Shown: positions 1 to 12,300 of the stretch, one piece after another
Layout: the number at the start of each line of letters is the position of its first letter
Numbering within the stretch: position 1 is the stretch's first letter
From: Coprinus comatus
Taxonomy: Eukaryota; Basidiomycota; Agaricomycetes; Agaricales; Agaricaceae
Reading direction: 5' to 3'
Length of the DNA: 59,485 nt
Assembly (NCBI GenBank): GCA_034638255.1
Contig: JAWPGT010000112.1
Span: 1-59,485, forward strand
Notes under the pieces: generated by a model
The model's input: only the letters and a program-made list of their open reading frames with translations
What the model was told of the DNA's origin: nothing
The model's database searches: none
Made by a program: the position numbers and the translations under genes

Positions 1-39
1 CTTAAATTACTTGAGGATTATTAGTTGTGTATAAAGAGA

Positions 40-1409
40 TCATTTGAATGAACCCCAAATATCTCCGAAAAGGTCATCTTTCTTCTGTGTGGACGAAGTC
101 GTCGACGCTGTTGAGAATAAATCTTGAGTAGCATTGGTTGGGGTAGACGAAGCACCACCCCATATGTCATTAGTGTTGAAAATGTTATTCTGTGGGGGAT
201 TGGTGTTGGTTGGAGCCCCCCAGACATTGGGTTGGGCTGGAGGGATAGGTGCGACAGGTGCCCAGCCTGAACTAGCTCCCCATGCGCCGGCTCCCGTATT
301 TCCAATCATACTTGTAGGTTGTGTAACAGGGTTTTGTGGTTGCGTAGTCCACAAGTTGGATGCAGTTTGCATGGGAACAGGATTAGAGGGGGGTATAGAG
401 AATAACGAAAGTATATCTTGTTTAACATCCTTCTTTTGTTGCTGAGGAGCAATATTCGAAGATGTAGCGGGAGGTGCGGCGTGGAAATCGAGGGAAAAGA
501 GGTCATCCGGTGGTGTGGGTGCAGGAGGTTTCTGAGATTCAGCGACTGGCTGGGAGGGCTGAGCCACGGTAGGTTGCGTAAAGTTGGCAGAAAGAAGATT
601 ATGTGGTTGAGGTTGTTTATTGGTAACGCCCGCGTGTCTAGGGATGCTGCTGCTTGGGGCGTGGTTGGATCTTGTTGAAGGCGGAGAAGCAGTTTGAACG
701 GGAGGGGGGGCAGGTTCTTGTCGTTCGCCACTCTCCAAAACACTGGGATCAATAGGAGGTGGGCCATCCATAGCCCATCGGCGTGATTCATATTTAGAAC
801 GTATAAAAGATTCCATTTTACTGCAATACAAAATCGAAATTGTTCATGTTAGAATATTTGGCAAAGCTGGTGAAGTTGATCAAGAGTACTGACTGTTCTG
901 CAGGGACATGACCTGGCTTAAGATGGGCTTCCCAATAAAGATTAGCCCTCCGATTTCCCCATTTCTGTATCGACTATATTTTGTGCAGGTCAGCAATGGA
1001 GATTTTGAGGGGAGGGGGTGTGATTTAACTCACAGCCATCTGCTCAGGGGTCCACATATCCAAATCTACAGACTTAACCTTGCTGATATGCGTCCCCATT
1101 CCTCGATGGATACCAGAGCATCTAATGCATAAGAATACGCCGCTAAATTCAAACAGATCAGTCTACTTCAATTCACAGGTATCCACAATGTTTTGACCAT
1201 ACAGATTCCAAGAAGCCCAGCGGGGATCTGTCAAAATCAACCAAAAGGGGGGTTAAACATTACAGGTGTCCCAAAGAGTCATTTAAAAGTTGGATATTCA
1301 TACCATTGCGTTTACAATCTGCACATACTTTATTTTCTGGTCGTTTTACTAGTTCTCGAAGTGTTCTAGTGTGTCTTTCCGCTGCGGCTTTATCTTGCCT
1401 TGATGACAT
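40..1409 (-). CDS. ArfGAP-domain protein, SMAP/AGE2 type
   Basis: GTPase-activating protein for Arf, expected at the Golgi/endosome during vesicle budding. I read five exons: 1409-1304, 1227-1203, 1142-1034, 973-894 and 820-40, giving 366 aa with every junction in frame. The ArfGAP zinc finger is CADC then CIRC (Cys 29, 32, 49, 52), followed by SGIHRG with the arginine finger at residue 57. The block [18 protein letters not shown] and the [11 protein letters not shown] end of the domain follow. The rest is Pro/Ser/Gln-rich and disordered. It contains DLFSLD and ILSLF, which resemble clathrin-box or adaptor-binding motifs, and ends in DLFGDIWG. The start is the ATG at 1409; only 189 bp separate it from the stop of the next gene. 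Domain and exon structure are read directly; cellular role is from the family. Confidence 0.93.
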
Positions 1410-1598
1410 GTCGGGTTGTGGTGAGTGGCGAAAAGGTGATGGTGTTTATACACAACAACCCTGGAATTCAGATCACACGTGACGAATTGATCGCATATTT
1501 AATTGTCCAAATGTTGAATCGCGTATTAATTGAATGTTATAACCAAAAGTCCCATGAAAGATATAGAAAGGAACTACAGCAGAGAGTGATAGAGAGAT

Positions 1599-2539
1599 TT
1601 AAGCTTTGGTAGACTTGACGTTGTACTTTGTGAGTGAAATCATCACAGGAACGGTCCAGAATGCATGAGCAACCCAAACCACTATAATTAGGGGTTAATG
1701 TTAAGTTACCAGAAACGAGATCGTTTAAAACATACTAGTGAAAGCATTCCCAATATTAGCAATAAGTTCTGGTCCAGAGGTTCCCAGAGACTCAATGCTC
1801 GAATTGAAATCTTGAACAGCCTTTCCGAACCACATGCGTAAGATAAGGAAAGAGGTTAAGCCTATTGACGTCAATCGTATAGATATGAATATGGTTAGCA
1901 AGGATTAAGACTTTACACACCGACCATAAATCCCAAGAATCCTACACCAGCAGAAATACTTTGAAGCATAGGATTTTCAAAAAGAGAACCGCTCTTTCCC
2001 ATTTTATGACGTAGGGAAATTAAAGTGAATGAGAACAAGAAGAATACATCCAAAGCCAATGCAATTGAGATAAACACTGGTGTGGATGCATTAGGAGCAT
2101 ATAGTAAAGCGCTCGGTGAGTTGGCAGGTAGAACGCCAAGGTCTTTCAAAATACTATATGTTAGATAATTGAATGACAAGGTTATAACTATAACAATCAT
2201 ATTCACCGAATTGAGGAGATACACTAGGTAAGGTGCAGTTCAGTGGTGTATCATTGTTACTTCTCGCACAAGAACCTATGTTTAGCATGAGATCATACTG
2301 TGAATAAGTAGAATGGGAAAGAACTCACCCAATGGCCCTAAAAATACACTAGGGCCATCAACACTCTGTCCAGGCCCAGGTTGAACCAGAAGTGTTGAAG
2401 GAATGACAGTTAAAAGTGCAACACGATCATTTAGAAGCAAACTCGGTGCCAGGAAAGCAAAGAGGGATAGAAGAGTCGCGGTAAGAGCCAGAACAGGAGC
2501 AAGATAAAGTGTAACGGCTTTTGAAATTCCAGCAATCAT
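1599..2539 (-). CDS. SUR7/PalI-like four-helix membrane protein
   Basis: Five exons (2539-2329, 2275-2207, 2142-1921, 1861-1736, 1681-1599) give 236 aa, and all phases agree. The protein has an N-terminal membrane helix after MIAGISKAV, a loop of about 90 residues with a Cys pair (SCARSNNDTPLNC), two helices close together, and a fourth near the C-terminus (WVAHAFWTVPVMISL). One long loop after helix 1 followed by a cluster of three helices is the layout of the fungal SUR7/PalI (Rim9) family, which acts in plasma-membrane eisosomes or in pH sensing. Assignment rests on topology and the motif FDLGVLPAN; I cannot separate SUR7 from PalI here. The short tail KYNVKSTKA faces the cytosol. Confidence 0.72.
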
Positions 2540-3525
2540 GTTAAATTAAAGAGTGATGAAATATAGCGTGTTAAGTCGTGAAAGTCAAAGAAAGAAGCTC
2601 GGCTAGCGAGATGAGAGGAAGGGAGGTGAAAATGAATGTGGCAAGCAAGACACAGTCTAGCGATAGCAAAATATTTGGGCGCATAGCTGGTTTTATAAGA
2701 CTGCTCATTGTCCTGTTTTCGGTTGGGAGAACAATAAGTCATAGTGCAGAGTTACATAATTATTGTATTCGACACAGATTCAACAAAGGCTTTTTGGTAC
2801 CCTGGAATGTAGACATGAACGTTTGAACCTCGGTCGCCAAGGTCGTTCTTATCAAAAATAATATTATGCACAAGAACCACAGGGTACAGATGGTAACAAT
2901 GGCAACTAGGTAGTCAATCCTCCATACCATATATACATCACCTCAAGTAAACCACCAAAAGAACCAAATTAAAAAGAAAAAGATGGGAAAGGATTGATAT
3001 TGAACAAGAGTATAGAGGAAACAAAGTGAAACAGAGGAGCATTGAAGTGAAAATATAAAAAAAAACATGGAGGCGTTTTTTTGGTTACCCTAGTCAGAAT
3101 CGAAGAAAAGAGTAAGGACAGGGAACATTCAATGAAAGAAAATGTAAGTGCGGTGTAATTGATTTTATGTCCATCCAGTCATTGGCAAAGGAGAAAAAAA
3201 TAAAATGATGAGGGTTTTTATGATCTGTAGTGAGAAACATGGGCCTAGGGGTGAACACAATGTCGGGCATTGTTATAATCTACCACTACTAAGCTAATTC
3301 CGGTGCGTCGCGTTGTAATATTGACGAGCGGGGTATCTTGTAGTGTGCTAAAGGTGGGGTGTGTGATGATCTGTCCGAAATCTTGAAAGATACGGGAATA
3401 ATGAAGAGGGATATCTTGCAGGAATACGTTTAGATCAGAGGGGTAGGCAACAATGCTTGCGATATATAAAGAATTGATGCAAGGGTGTCATGAATAGCAA
3501 ATCCAAGAGACATCGTGCAAATTAA
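2540..3525. other. Intergenic spacer
   Basis: This stretch of about 1 kb separates two minus-strand genes. It holds the promoter side of the SUR7-like gene and the 3' flank of the next gene. It is rich in A-runs and GAAA tracts. I see no convincing coding potential, RNA gene or repeat. Confidence 0.6.
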
Positions 3526-6335
3526 TCAAACGAAGAATTGGGTGCTAAAAAGAGTATGATCAGCATCGTTAATTTATCACCCAATGTGTGATGGATACAT
3601 ACTGAATACGACTAGAAGCATGTACTTCCATTTCTTCCATCTTGTATGAATTTAGTTCTTCTTTAATCCTCTGTGCCAAGGCGGGTGTTAACCGACTCCA
3701 TGTCGCAGGTTCACTCCTGCGGTCATAAACAGACGACGCAAATGTGTCGTAAACTGAGAGGTTGTTGGCAAAGGCCAACTTTTTGGCGGGTGCCGTCGCT
3801 GATCTATGAGTCAGCGTAGGGGCGGAAGAGGGCGCCATCGAAAGAGCAGGAGCAGAAGAATTAAGGGAGGGATGCTGGAATATCGAGCTTGGTCTCTCCG
3901 AGAGTTGTGAAGGGGTATCGGGTAGATCTTTGGAACCAAAAGTTGAACTGAGAGGTGAAGATGTGATCTCAAATGTGAGAGGTGGAATGGCTGGTGCAAC
4001 GGTTGATGATGGACCATGTGTGGAAGAATGTGAGCCATGTCGGTGAAGGCCGTCAATGTGGTCAGGATCCGGTGACGGAATACGAGCCAATGGGCCGAGC
4101 TCAGTTTGTCCAGTATGCGAATTATACGAATTAGCGCGTGCACGAACAGGTGCCACTTGGTCGCTATATTGAGCTTGATTATATGAATTTGCGTCTAACA
4201 ATAGAGAGGAGATCATTAATAGGGCTCTTTTTTAGAAATGGAGTGAAACATACTTTTGAGAATACCTCTCGCAGGTTTCTTAGTCCGCTCTAAGCTCCTC
4301 CGGAGGTCCACAGCCCATGGTTCTACATCATCATCATCGTTAATAGTTGCCTTTGCCATACCGACTCGGATGGTATCATCTTCGTCATTTTCAGGCACAT
4401 CCCAGTCATCATCATCATCCCAGCCGTCTGCATTATATGCAGCATTTGGCTGTTGGGGATCATAATGCCCGTCGTCGCTATCCTCTTCGTCCTCTTCTAC
4501 AACTACATGAGTCCCATCCTCATTAACCTTGAGATTACCTGATCGTTTGACCGGAGAACCAAGACCGGCTCGTGTTGTCGTATTTTTGTCCCATGTCGGG
4601 ACACCAGCAATGGGCGTTACAAGTGCAGAAGAAATAACTGCAGCTTCAGCTACGGCGGCGGCTTGTGCCTCTTGTTGAGCTTTAGCCCGGGCCGCAGCTT
4701 CAGCGTTACTCTTAAGCGTATGTTGTCGGGCTAATTTTGCCGCAGGACTTAGCCCATTCATTTCCGAGCCAACGTTCCAATCACTTCCTCGGTCTAATTC
4801 CGCAGTGACGTGCGAGACACTGGCCTCGAGAGCATCGGACTTTGCTCCCTTCTTGTCCTTCTTTTTGGACTTGTCGCTATCCTTATTCTTGTCTTTGAAT
4901 ATGGAGGTAATACCTGCCAACGAGTTCCTCCTGACTACAAGCTTGCCCATGGAACCCAGCTTTCGAATCATGACACTGGCACTACTGACGGTGGAAGAGA
5001 GAGAGATGTTGTCGGTACTGGCATTAAGCCTTGAATTAAAGAGTGAAGCAGCACGACCCTTCTTTTTCGTCTGGACGGTGGCCGTAGATTCGGCATCATC
5101 ACGACCACTATCAGGACTACGTACACCACCTGCCGTTTCTGGGCGTGAAACGGATGAATTAATGGAGAGAGATTCTTTACCCTTGGCTTTGGCGGGGTTG
5201 AGGGTGGAGGCTTTGATAGACTCGTCGTCATCAGCTTCCTCTTCTTTGAGTGCATTGAATGAGAGGGCACGACGAAGTCTGCCTTTTAGGCCTCCGCTCC
5301 TGATACCAGATGAATTCTTATTAGGAGTTTCCATCATCGCAACCAAATCGCTATCGTCGCGTGACATACGCTTTTCGGAAGCAGTAAAGGTGCCCTGGGA
5401 GAGGGGAGAGGGACGTGCCAGACGGGAGGCTGAAGTGGATGCAATAGAGGTAGCAGTTGTTGGAGTAGACTGAGATAACATGGAAGGACGTGATGAGTGG
5501 GTGAAGAAGACGTTGGTGATGATGATGCATTGCGATTATGGGGTACTCTGGATGATATTGGTTTTGGTGGGGCATTTGAAGAAGCAGAGGAAGGAGAGGT
5601 TCGGACTGAGGTTGATGCTAATGATGGGTTCGGTGAAGCATTGTTCCGGGTGCGAGAAATCGAGCTGGCCGACGAGACATTCTGACCGCTTTGTGCACTC
5701 TGGTTGCTATTGGTGCGTTGGCGCTGAGAGGAGGAGGAATTGATAGAGGAGGTTGAACCAGAAGCGTCGGGGCGCGCATAAGGGGGCTGGGGGATGTGAA
5801 CAGCAGGAGAACGCCAATCAGAAGCGTCTTGAGTGTGTGAAGTCTGTCGATTAGGGCGTCGATAAGGGTGATAGCCTGTGTACTGGCTGTTTTGTGATGG
5901 TTGCTGTTGGTGATCGCGCTGGGGGTGGGGTGGGGGCGTTCCGCTGGGAAAGGGGTTGAAATTTGGAGGCAGACCGTTCTGGACAAAGTAGTCTGAGGGC
6001 GAAGAACCATTACGTGCGGCTGGAGGAAAGCCGTGCTGTGCATTGAACATCATCTGCTGATATGCCCATTGTGCGAACTGGGCATTAGCCGGGTCAAAAA
6101 ACGGCTGCTGGGATGGATACGGCTGGTTTGCCTGCTGTTGGGGGTGTGCCTGGAAAAACGATGGATAGAAAGGAGCTGCTGCAATAGACGGAGTCCACCC
6201 GCCCTGGGGTTGCTGTTGGAGCGGGAAAGTGTAGGGGGAGGGCTGCTGCGGTTGTTGTTGTTGTTGCTGCTGCTGTGGCTGCTGTGGCTGATTATGGTCA
6301 GCTGGAGGGTCTGTGCGTTGGCGTGGGTTGTCCAT
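3526..6335 (-). CDS. Conserved low-complexity protein, function unknown
   Basis: I read four exons: 6335-5547, 5469-4254, 4194-3603 and 3544-3526, giving 871 aa with consistent phases. The N-terminus is rich in Gln, Pro and Asn with a polyglutamine run near residues 15-30. The middle is Ser/Thr-rich, with a basic segment (IRSGGLKGRLRRALSFNA), a Lys-rich stretch (KDKNKDSDKSKKKDKKG) and an Ala-rich probable coiled coil. Acidic runs follow. The C-terminus is the best conserved-looking part: VYDTFASSVYDRRSEPATW, LTPALAQRIKEELNSYK, then EEMEVHASSRIHTQFFV at the end. No enzyme domain is recognised. The intron 5546-5470 is inferred because the frame changes there. The start could instead be the in-frame ATG at 6368 or 6422; I chose MDNPRQRT at 6335. 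Confidence 0.75.
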
Positions 6336-6465
6336 GTCGTTTGTCCAGTCTTTGAGGAGAACAGCCATGGACTGTGGACTGTGTCCTGCTGGCTCAATGA
6401 CAACACAGACGATGGCAATCAATCAAAATAAATTCATTTCTTCCCACGTATCCATCTTCCCAACC
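6336..6465. promoter_or_regulatory. Divergent promoter between the unknown gene and DOT1
   Basis: The two start codons lie 130 bp apart on opposite strands, or about 43 bp if the upstream ATG of the minus-strand gene is used. Both 5' UTRs and both core promoters must overlap here. No clear TATA box is visible. Confidence 0.5.
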
Positions 6466-8427
6466 ATGCTCTCACTCCCATCCTGCTTTCGACAACAAAT
6501 ACATGGAAGCAGCGCAACATCCTCCTCTCCCTCCCCTCCTCCCCACACACAAAAGAAACGAAAATCTCCAGATACTGACGACCTTCCTCCCCAGCCAAAG
6601 CGTCCTAGAGCCGCCCCTCGCAAGAAACAGAGAAAGCGTTCAGCCTTTTCTCATTCTCTTTCGCGCGAATCTGGTCGCAACTCCCTCCTAGCACCCTCTC
6701 CAGAACCCATATATCGCAGTGACAGATCAAGGTCTACCTCGCTCTTTCCAGGGCCAGACTCGGAAATTCCACCTTGTACTCGACGTTGGTGCACAGACGA
6801 ACATGGTGATCCCGGTCCATCTTTTCTCAGCTCAGAGATCATGGTCAAGCGCCTCATGTCCAAGTACTACAAAGGGTGTTCGTACCCACTCCCTACCTTT
6901 TAACCGCGTCCACTCACCTTGTACGCAGTCTTCACCAATCCAAACGACCCGGAGGATCGCTCCTTTGATCTTCATCCGGACAATTATCCTGTTGTAGAAC
7001 TAGAATACCCAAACACGCGTGCATCAGAAAGGTAAGCGCCCTCCTTGTTGTAGCCTTGTTCTCCATTCTAATTTATGTCATAGATACATTCTCCTCGCAC
7101 CAAAGGATAAAGATCACTATAACCCTATTATGGATCTCGAGAAATCTCTTATTACTATTGTAGAATGTTTGTGCCATAATCCGCGCATATAAGCTTTGGT
7201 TAACCCATTCCAGATTATCTAACTCCAGAACAAAAGATTTTGTTCGGCCCTATTCCACACGAATCTCTCGCAGACGTGGACTCACCTCCCGGATCACCAT
7301 CGCCGTCACCAGTAAACTCAGAAGCATCCTCATCCGCTCCCTCAAGTCCAACCCACTCTCCGTCTCCACCGACTTCCGAACACCGTGTACCCTTGCTCCG
7401 TGCCCTCAAACGAGCTATTAACCTTCAAGATGGACCCCTTTTTCTTCACACTATGGAAGCTATAAATGCTATATTACGCGACATCAAAAATCCTTCCTTG
7501 CCACCGGACTCATACGGCCCGCCACCACGCAATCCGCTCATGGCCATGGTAGAAACGTGGACAGATAAAGGCTTACCCGAAGAAGTTCTGTTGCGCATTA
7601 TAGATGAGAACTACCAGCGTACCGTCGGTCCAAACGTTAAGAAACTCAAGAAATACGAGGCTTTCTCTAGTACTGTCTATGGAGAACTCATGCCAAATCT
7701 ATCGCATGAGATTATCAAGTTTGCTGGACTTCGAGAGGATTCTTTATTTTTAGATCTTGGGAGCGGCGTTGCTAATGTTGTTGTACAAGCCGCTTTGCAA
7801 ACCGGTTGTACTGCATATGGTATTGAACTTATGCCTCAGCCAGCTCGCGTCGCTCAGGATATGGTTGAACAGATCAGGATTAGAGCACGAATGTGGGGGC
7901 TCGACATTGGGAAGATGGAGCTGGAGGAAGGAGATATGCTGAAGAGTAAACGGGTGGACGACTTAATGGCGAAAGCTGACGTCGTACTGGTGGACAACAA
8001 AGTGTTCGAAGAGAGTCGTAAGTGGTTGTCGTTTTTTTTTTTTTGTCTTTCCGTATGTTTAACATTCATGCAACAGTAAATGAAGCCTTAAAACCCAAGT
8101 TCTTGGATCTCAAAGAAGGTGCAATTGTCGTTTCTTTAGCACCCTTTGTAAGCTCTTTAAATGCACGTATGACAGAACGTAACGTACGATATTTCCTCTC
8201 TTCCAGTTCGAAAATAAAACTTAGAAAAAAAATAGGTCGATGACATAACCACTATCTTTGATGTCACCGAAAATCAATACCGTTCTGGGAGTGTTTCATG
8301 GGGTAACAATGGTGGAACATATTACTTTCATCGTGTTGATCGTGAGGGATACGCTAAAATTCGTGAAAGATTCGAAAATTCACGTCAACATACAACTAGG
8401 TCATCACGTAGAAGGAATCTTCAATGA
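6466..8427 (+). CDS. DOT1: Histone H3-K79 methyltransferase DOT1
   Basis: Transfers methyl groups from S-adenosylmethionine to Lys79 of histone H3 in nucleosomes. Six exons (6466-6877, 6929-7031, 7084-7166, 7214-8017, 8077-8183, 8236-8427) give 566 aa in frame. The N-terminus is basic (KKRKSPD, RKKQRKR), as expected for nucleosome or nuclear binding. The DOT1 fold follows: GPNVKKLKKYEAFSSTVYGE, motif I FLDLGSGVANVVVQ (about residue 377), GIELMPQPA, VVLVDNKVF (about 456-463), and GSVSWGNNGGTYYFHRVDRE near the end. The family usually has Asn-Asn in the NNxxF block; here it is Asp460-Asn461. The donor after exon 1 (gttcgt) is weak, so that junction is the least certain. The start is the ATG opening MLSLPSCF. 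Confidence 0.92.
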
Positions 8428-8962
8428 CAGACAAACTTCTCACTCATATACAACACGAACCTGTTTTCTCTTTTTTCTTCTTCACTAGAATGAAACTTGT
8501 GGTAGATTCTCATTTTTCATTTTTCATTTTTCATTGGTCTTTTTTCATTATTATCCTTATTTTACTTACACTCATGACTAGACTCACTGTAATACTGCTC
8601 ATTTGCTTTGGTCTCTCCCTCTAGTTGTATACAGTACAGCTTTGTCTATTTACATTTCCTATACCCCTAGTTGGTTCAAATACATAGGATCCCCTTTTCA
8701 CACTTATTGATTGAGGATTGTAAGGATGGCAAATGCGCACCGAGTCGGATCGGATAACACGCGATTGGGTGATTTCTGTGATATGTGGAAGGTGACAATT
8801 GATGGATGTCTTTGTGGTGTTTTGGTTGTGTTCTTTTCTTTTCACTGTGTCTTCTTTGTTATAATGCAATACGGACTTTTACTAGACAGTTGGTTTTCAT
8901 ATAAATAATGTACTGGTTCACCAGAACACCTCACTCTCTTATTTTGTCTTCAAGTGTGAGCT
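8428..8962. other. 3' flank of DOT1
   Basis: AT-rich 3' flank with a short tandem repeat of the unit atttttc near 8511-8536. No gene or transposon end is seen until the TA dinucleotide at 8963-8964. Confidence 0.6.
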
Positions 8963-8964
8963 TA

Positions 8965-9175
8965 CAGTAAGGGACAAAACCATTCTAATGTTTTGAAGTA
9001 CTGCCAAGATTGCTTTATATCTCAGGAACTACATAGTCTACTCACTTGTAAATTTAATTGTAGATAGCCTAATCCATTGCCTATTGGTTTCCAAAGTCCC
9101 ATTATGTAAGCTCTAAATGCGTGGGGGATATGAATTAATTATTATTTTATACTCATTGGAACAGTTTTGTCCCTC
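8965..9175 (+). repeat. Left terminal inverted repeat, Tc1/mariner
   Basis: Begins CAGTAAGGGACAAAAC right after TA and matches the reverse complement of 23513-23723 almost end to end. Its inner end (CATTGGAACAGTTTTGTC) is itself inverted relative to its outer end, so the 211-bp block looks like a small element with about 22-bp inverted ends. Confidence 0.85.
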
Positions 9176-9359
9176 TTAGTTCTAGAACACATGACTTCAT
9201 TTATTACATCCAAATAAATCCAAATAAAATCACATGGCCATTCCACATAATGTACTAGCTTAAGCCCATGCCTTTGGCACAATGTTTCGCTAGTGCTGAA
9301 TCTGAGTTCTGAATTCAATGCAATGACCAAGTTCTGAGTTCAATGCTACATATGTATTA

Positions 9360-12300
9360 TTATAAGTGAAGTCCTTGTAAGATTTCCTTGTACACTACAT
9401 TAATAGTACTTGTGTTATCTTCCTGCTCTGGTAACAATACCTTAATCCTATCACCTGAAGTACATCTTGAAAGTGCAACATACAACTGCCCATGTGAGAA
9501 TACTGAAGTACGTAAATCAATACCAACTGTTTTTACTGATTGACCTTGAGATTTGTTGATAGTCATAGCAAAGGCAAGTCGGATAGGGAATTGGGTGTGA
9601 AGAAGAGGAATTGGAAGGTCATCTGGCTTGACATCAAGTTTGATTCTTGGAATCATCACTTCTTTCTCTGCAAATCTTGGATCAGTGCTTATAATTTTGC
9701 AAAGCAACACCTTTTGTTGAATGCGGAGAATAATTAGTCTTGTACCATTACAAAGACCAATTGAAGGATCAAGATTCCTGAGAAGCATTACTGGACATCC
9801 AATCTTCAAAGCCAAGCAATAAAGTGGTAATCCTCCAGCATTAAGTGAGTAAAGATATTCAGGTGGAAATGCATGCTCTACTTCTTCTCCATTCTGAGGT
9901 GAAAGTTTATCAAAACCATTAAGAACATGAAGCTCTCCAGGAAACTTGGCCAAAAGAGCTGCATTAAGTTCATCAACTTCATGATTCTGAGGAGAAAGAA
10001 TGGTGCACTCGAGGAAGTATTCAGGTGGATGATAAAGATAGTGAATGTTAGGATAGATGAAGTTGATTAATTGATCCAGTTCTTGACAACACATCTGAGG
10101 AGGAAGGTTAACAGTATCACTGTTGTTGTTGAGATTATTTCCTGCTCCAATCTCCAACAACCATTGAGCATGGAATTCACTGTTTGCACTCCACTCTAAC
10201 CACATGTTTTGAGCCAAATGTAAAACAGTAATGTTCCCCCACAAAGTACTCCAGCATAAAGAAGCAGTAATAACATCTTGTCTTGACCCATGAGGAACAA
10301 CAGGAAGTGTTTGACGGAAATCCCCTCCAAAAACCATAGTAATTCCACCAAATAGTTGATTAGTCTAAATAATTGTTAATATCATTATTTATATTAAAAG
10401 AAGTTGAACTTACTGAAAATAAATCTTGAAGACATCGGTTTACTGCATTGATTGCATGTTTATGTTGCATTGGAACTTCATCCCATATGATAACCTTGGT
10501 ATTTTGAAGAACTTCATGCATAAGTGTATTTCACTTGATACCAGCAACTTTTGTTTCATCAACATCCAAAGGAATCTTGAATCGGGAATGAGCAGTCCTT
10601 CCACCATCCAGAAGTAATGAAGCAATGCCAGAAGATGCAACACAGAGAGCAACTTGATGTTGTGATCGGACTTTGGCAGCAATAGTGTTACATACAAATG
10701 TTTTTCCACAGCCACCAGCACTATGGATAAAAAACAGACCACCCCGGTTGTTGTCAATAGAGTCAATGATTGTATCAAAAGCAAGTTTTTGTTCATTGTT
10801 GAACCGATTGTAGTTTGTTTGAGTATCAATAGCAAGTTGATCATGATCATGAACCAATTCTTGAGCCAACATATAGTTCCAACCAACATCCTGCCATGGT
10901 TGACCATTAAATCCTCTTGAGATAGGCATAGGAGGAAAGTCCAAAAGTGTTTTTCCAGACTTCATGAGGATTTGATTGATCAAATAAAGCCCAAAATCCA
11001 ACTTGTGCTCCTCAGTCATCTCTTGTCCCTGATAAATAGGCATTTCCAACAAACGCCTCTCCAAATCATCACACATTCTCCCCTTAAACTGCTCCCAAAG
11101 TTCATCTGGCCTTGTCGGAATACCATGAATAAGAATAACAGCAAACAACCTCTGTAATGATGATCCAGTCTGAATTTGTGCTCCTTGAGTTAAACATGTA
11201 ATCCACTCTCTATCATCCTCCAAAAGTCCTTGTGCAGCACATGCTTCTTTATATGTTGGATGAACTGTTCCTTCAAAAGTATGCAAGTCTTCAAATGAGG
11301 TAGGGCCAGTAACAGTAGTCAATAGTAGCCAAAGATAGAAATGCTCTCCCTGAGCTGGTGAAGCAAAATACATCCTCCCAATTGCATATCCCCGCTGTCT
11401 TCTCTTCCACTTTTTTGAGGACTTCACAAATACAAATGTCTTGGGGAAATCTTGATAAAGGATAGTACGTGCATCTTCAAACTCCTGATTTGCCTTGAAC
11501 CAAGCAGTAAGAGCTGTTTCTTCAACATTGTTTCTTGCCAAAACTTCTTGAGATTGTTGCCCAGGCTGGAAATATACCAAATGACCTCCTTCCATATGAA
11601 CAGGTAGACGGTAGACAGGTGGAGACTCTCCATGCATAGGAAATTCAAAGATATGCCAGCAAGCTTCAACTGGAGAAACATACCGAGCATCCAAATACTC
11701 AGTAATTTCATCACGGTTTTCATCTTGTCTAGCAGAAACCTGGAGAGTTGTTTTGTCGTGACCTTTGTAGATGTACTTGTGGATGTATCCAACTGAACCA
11801 ACACCATTGCTAACCTCCACATTGATATGACACCCATATTTCAAACTGAGATATTTGTTGTATAGAACAACCCATCAGTTATCAAATTCAAAGCCATTCT
11901 TCACAAACTTGCGACCATCATTTGGTCAAGCATAGTTTGGATAACCATTCTCTGACCAAGTTGTCCTCTCATTCCAAGCTTTAGGAAACTGCTTAGTGCA
12001 TTAGCCATTCTTCATACATGGAGCATTGGGATATCCTTCACCACATGGACCATGTAGCATAGAAGTAGTGATAATGTTGAAAAGATGGGGTTCGGTTTCT
12101 TCATCTGGAAGGTAGGCAGAAACAATAGAGTTGATATGATTTGGATCTCTGATTTTATCATGATTTTTCAGAAAAACCAAAAGATGGATGTGAGGAAGAC
12201 CGCGTTTCTGAAACTCAATCATATGAACCATCCCATTCACATCTCCAAATAACCCATCCTGAATATCCTTCAAAAGTTCTTTCTTCTTCCCTTCAAATAC

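Noticed and set aside
306..791. 161-codon minus-strand frame inside the ArfGAP last exon
   Set aside because: Alternative frame of a Pro/Ser-rich coding exon; the ArfGAP frame joins correctly to upstream zinc-finger exons.
4805..5473. 222-codon plus-strand frame
   Set aside because: It is the shadow of the serine-rich minus-strand gene, whose exon phases fit together.
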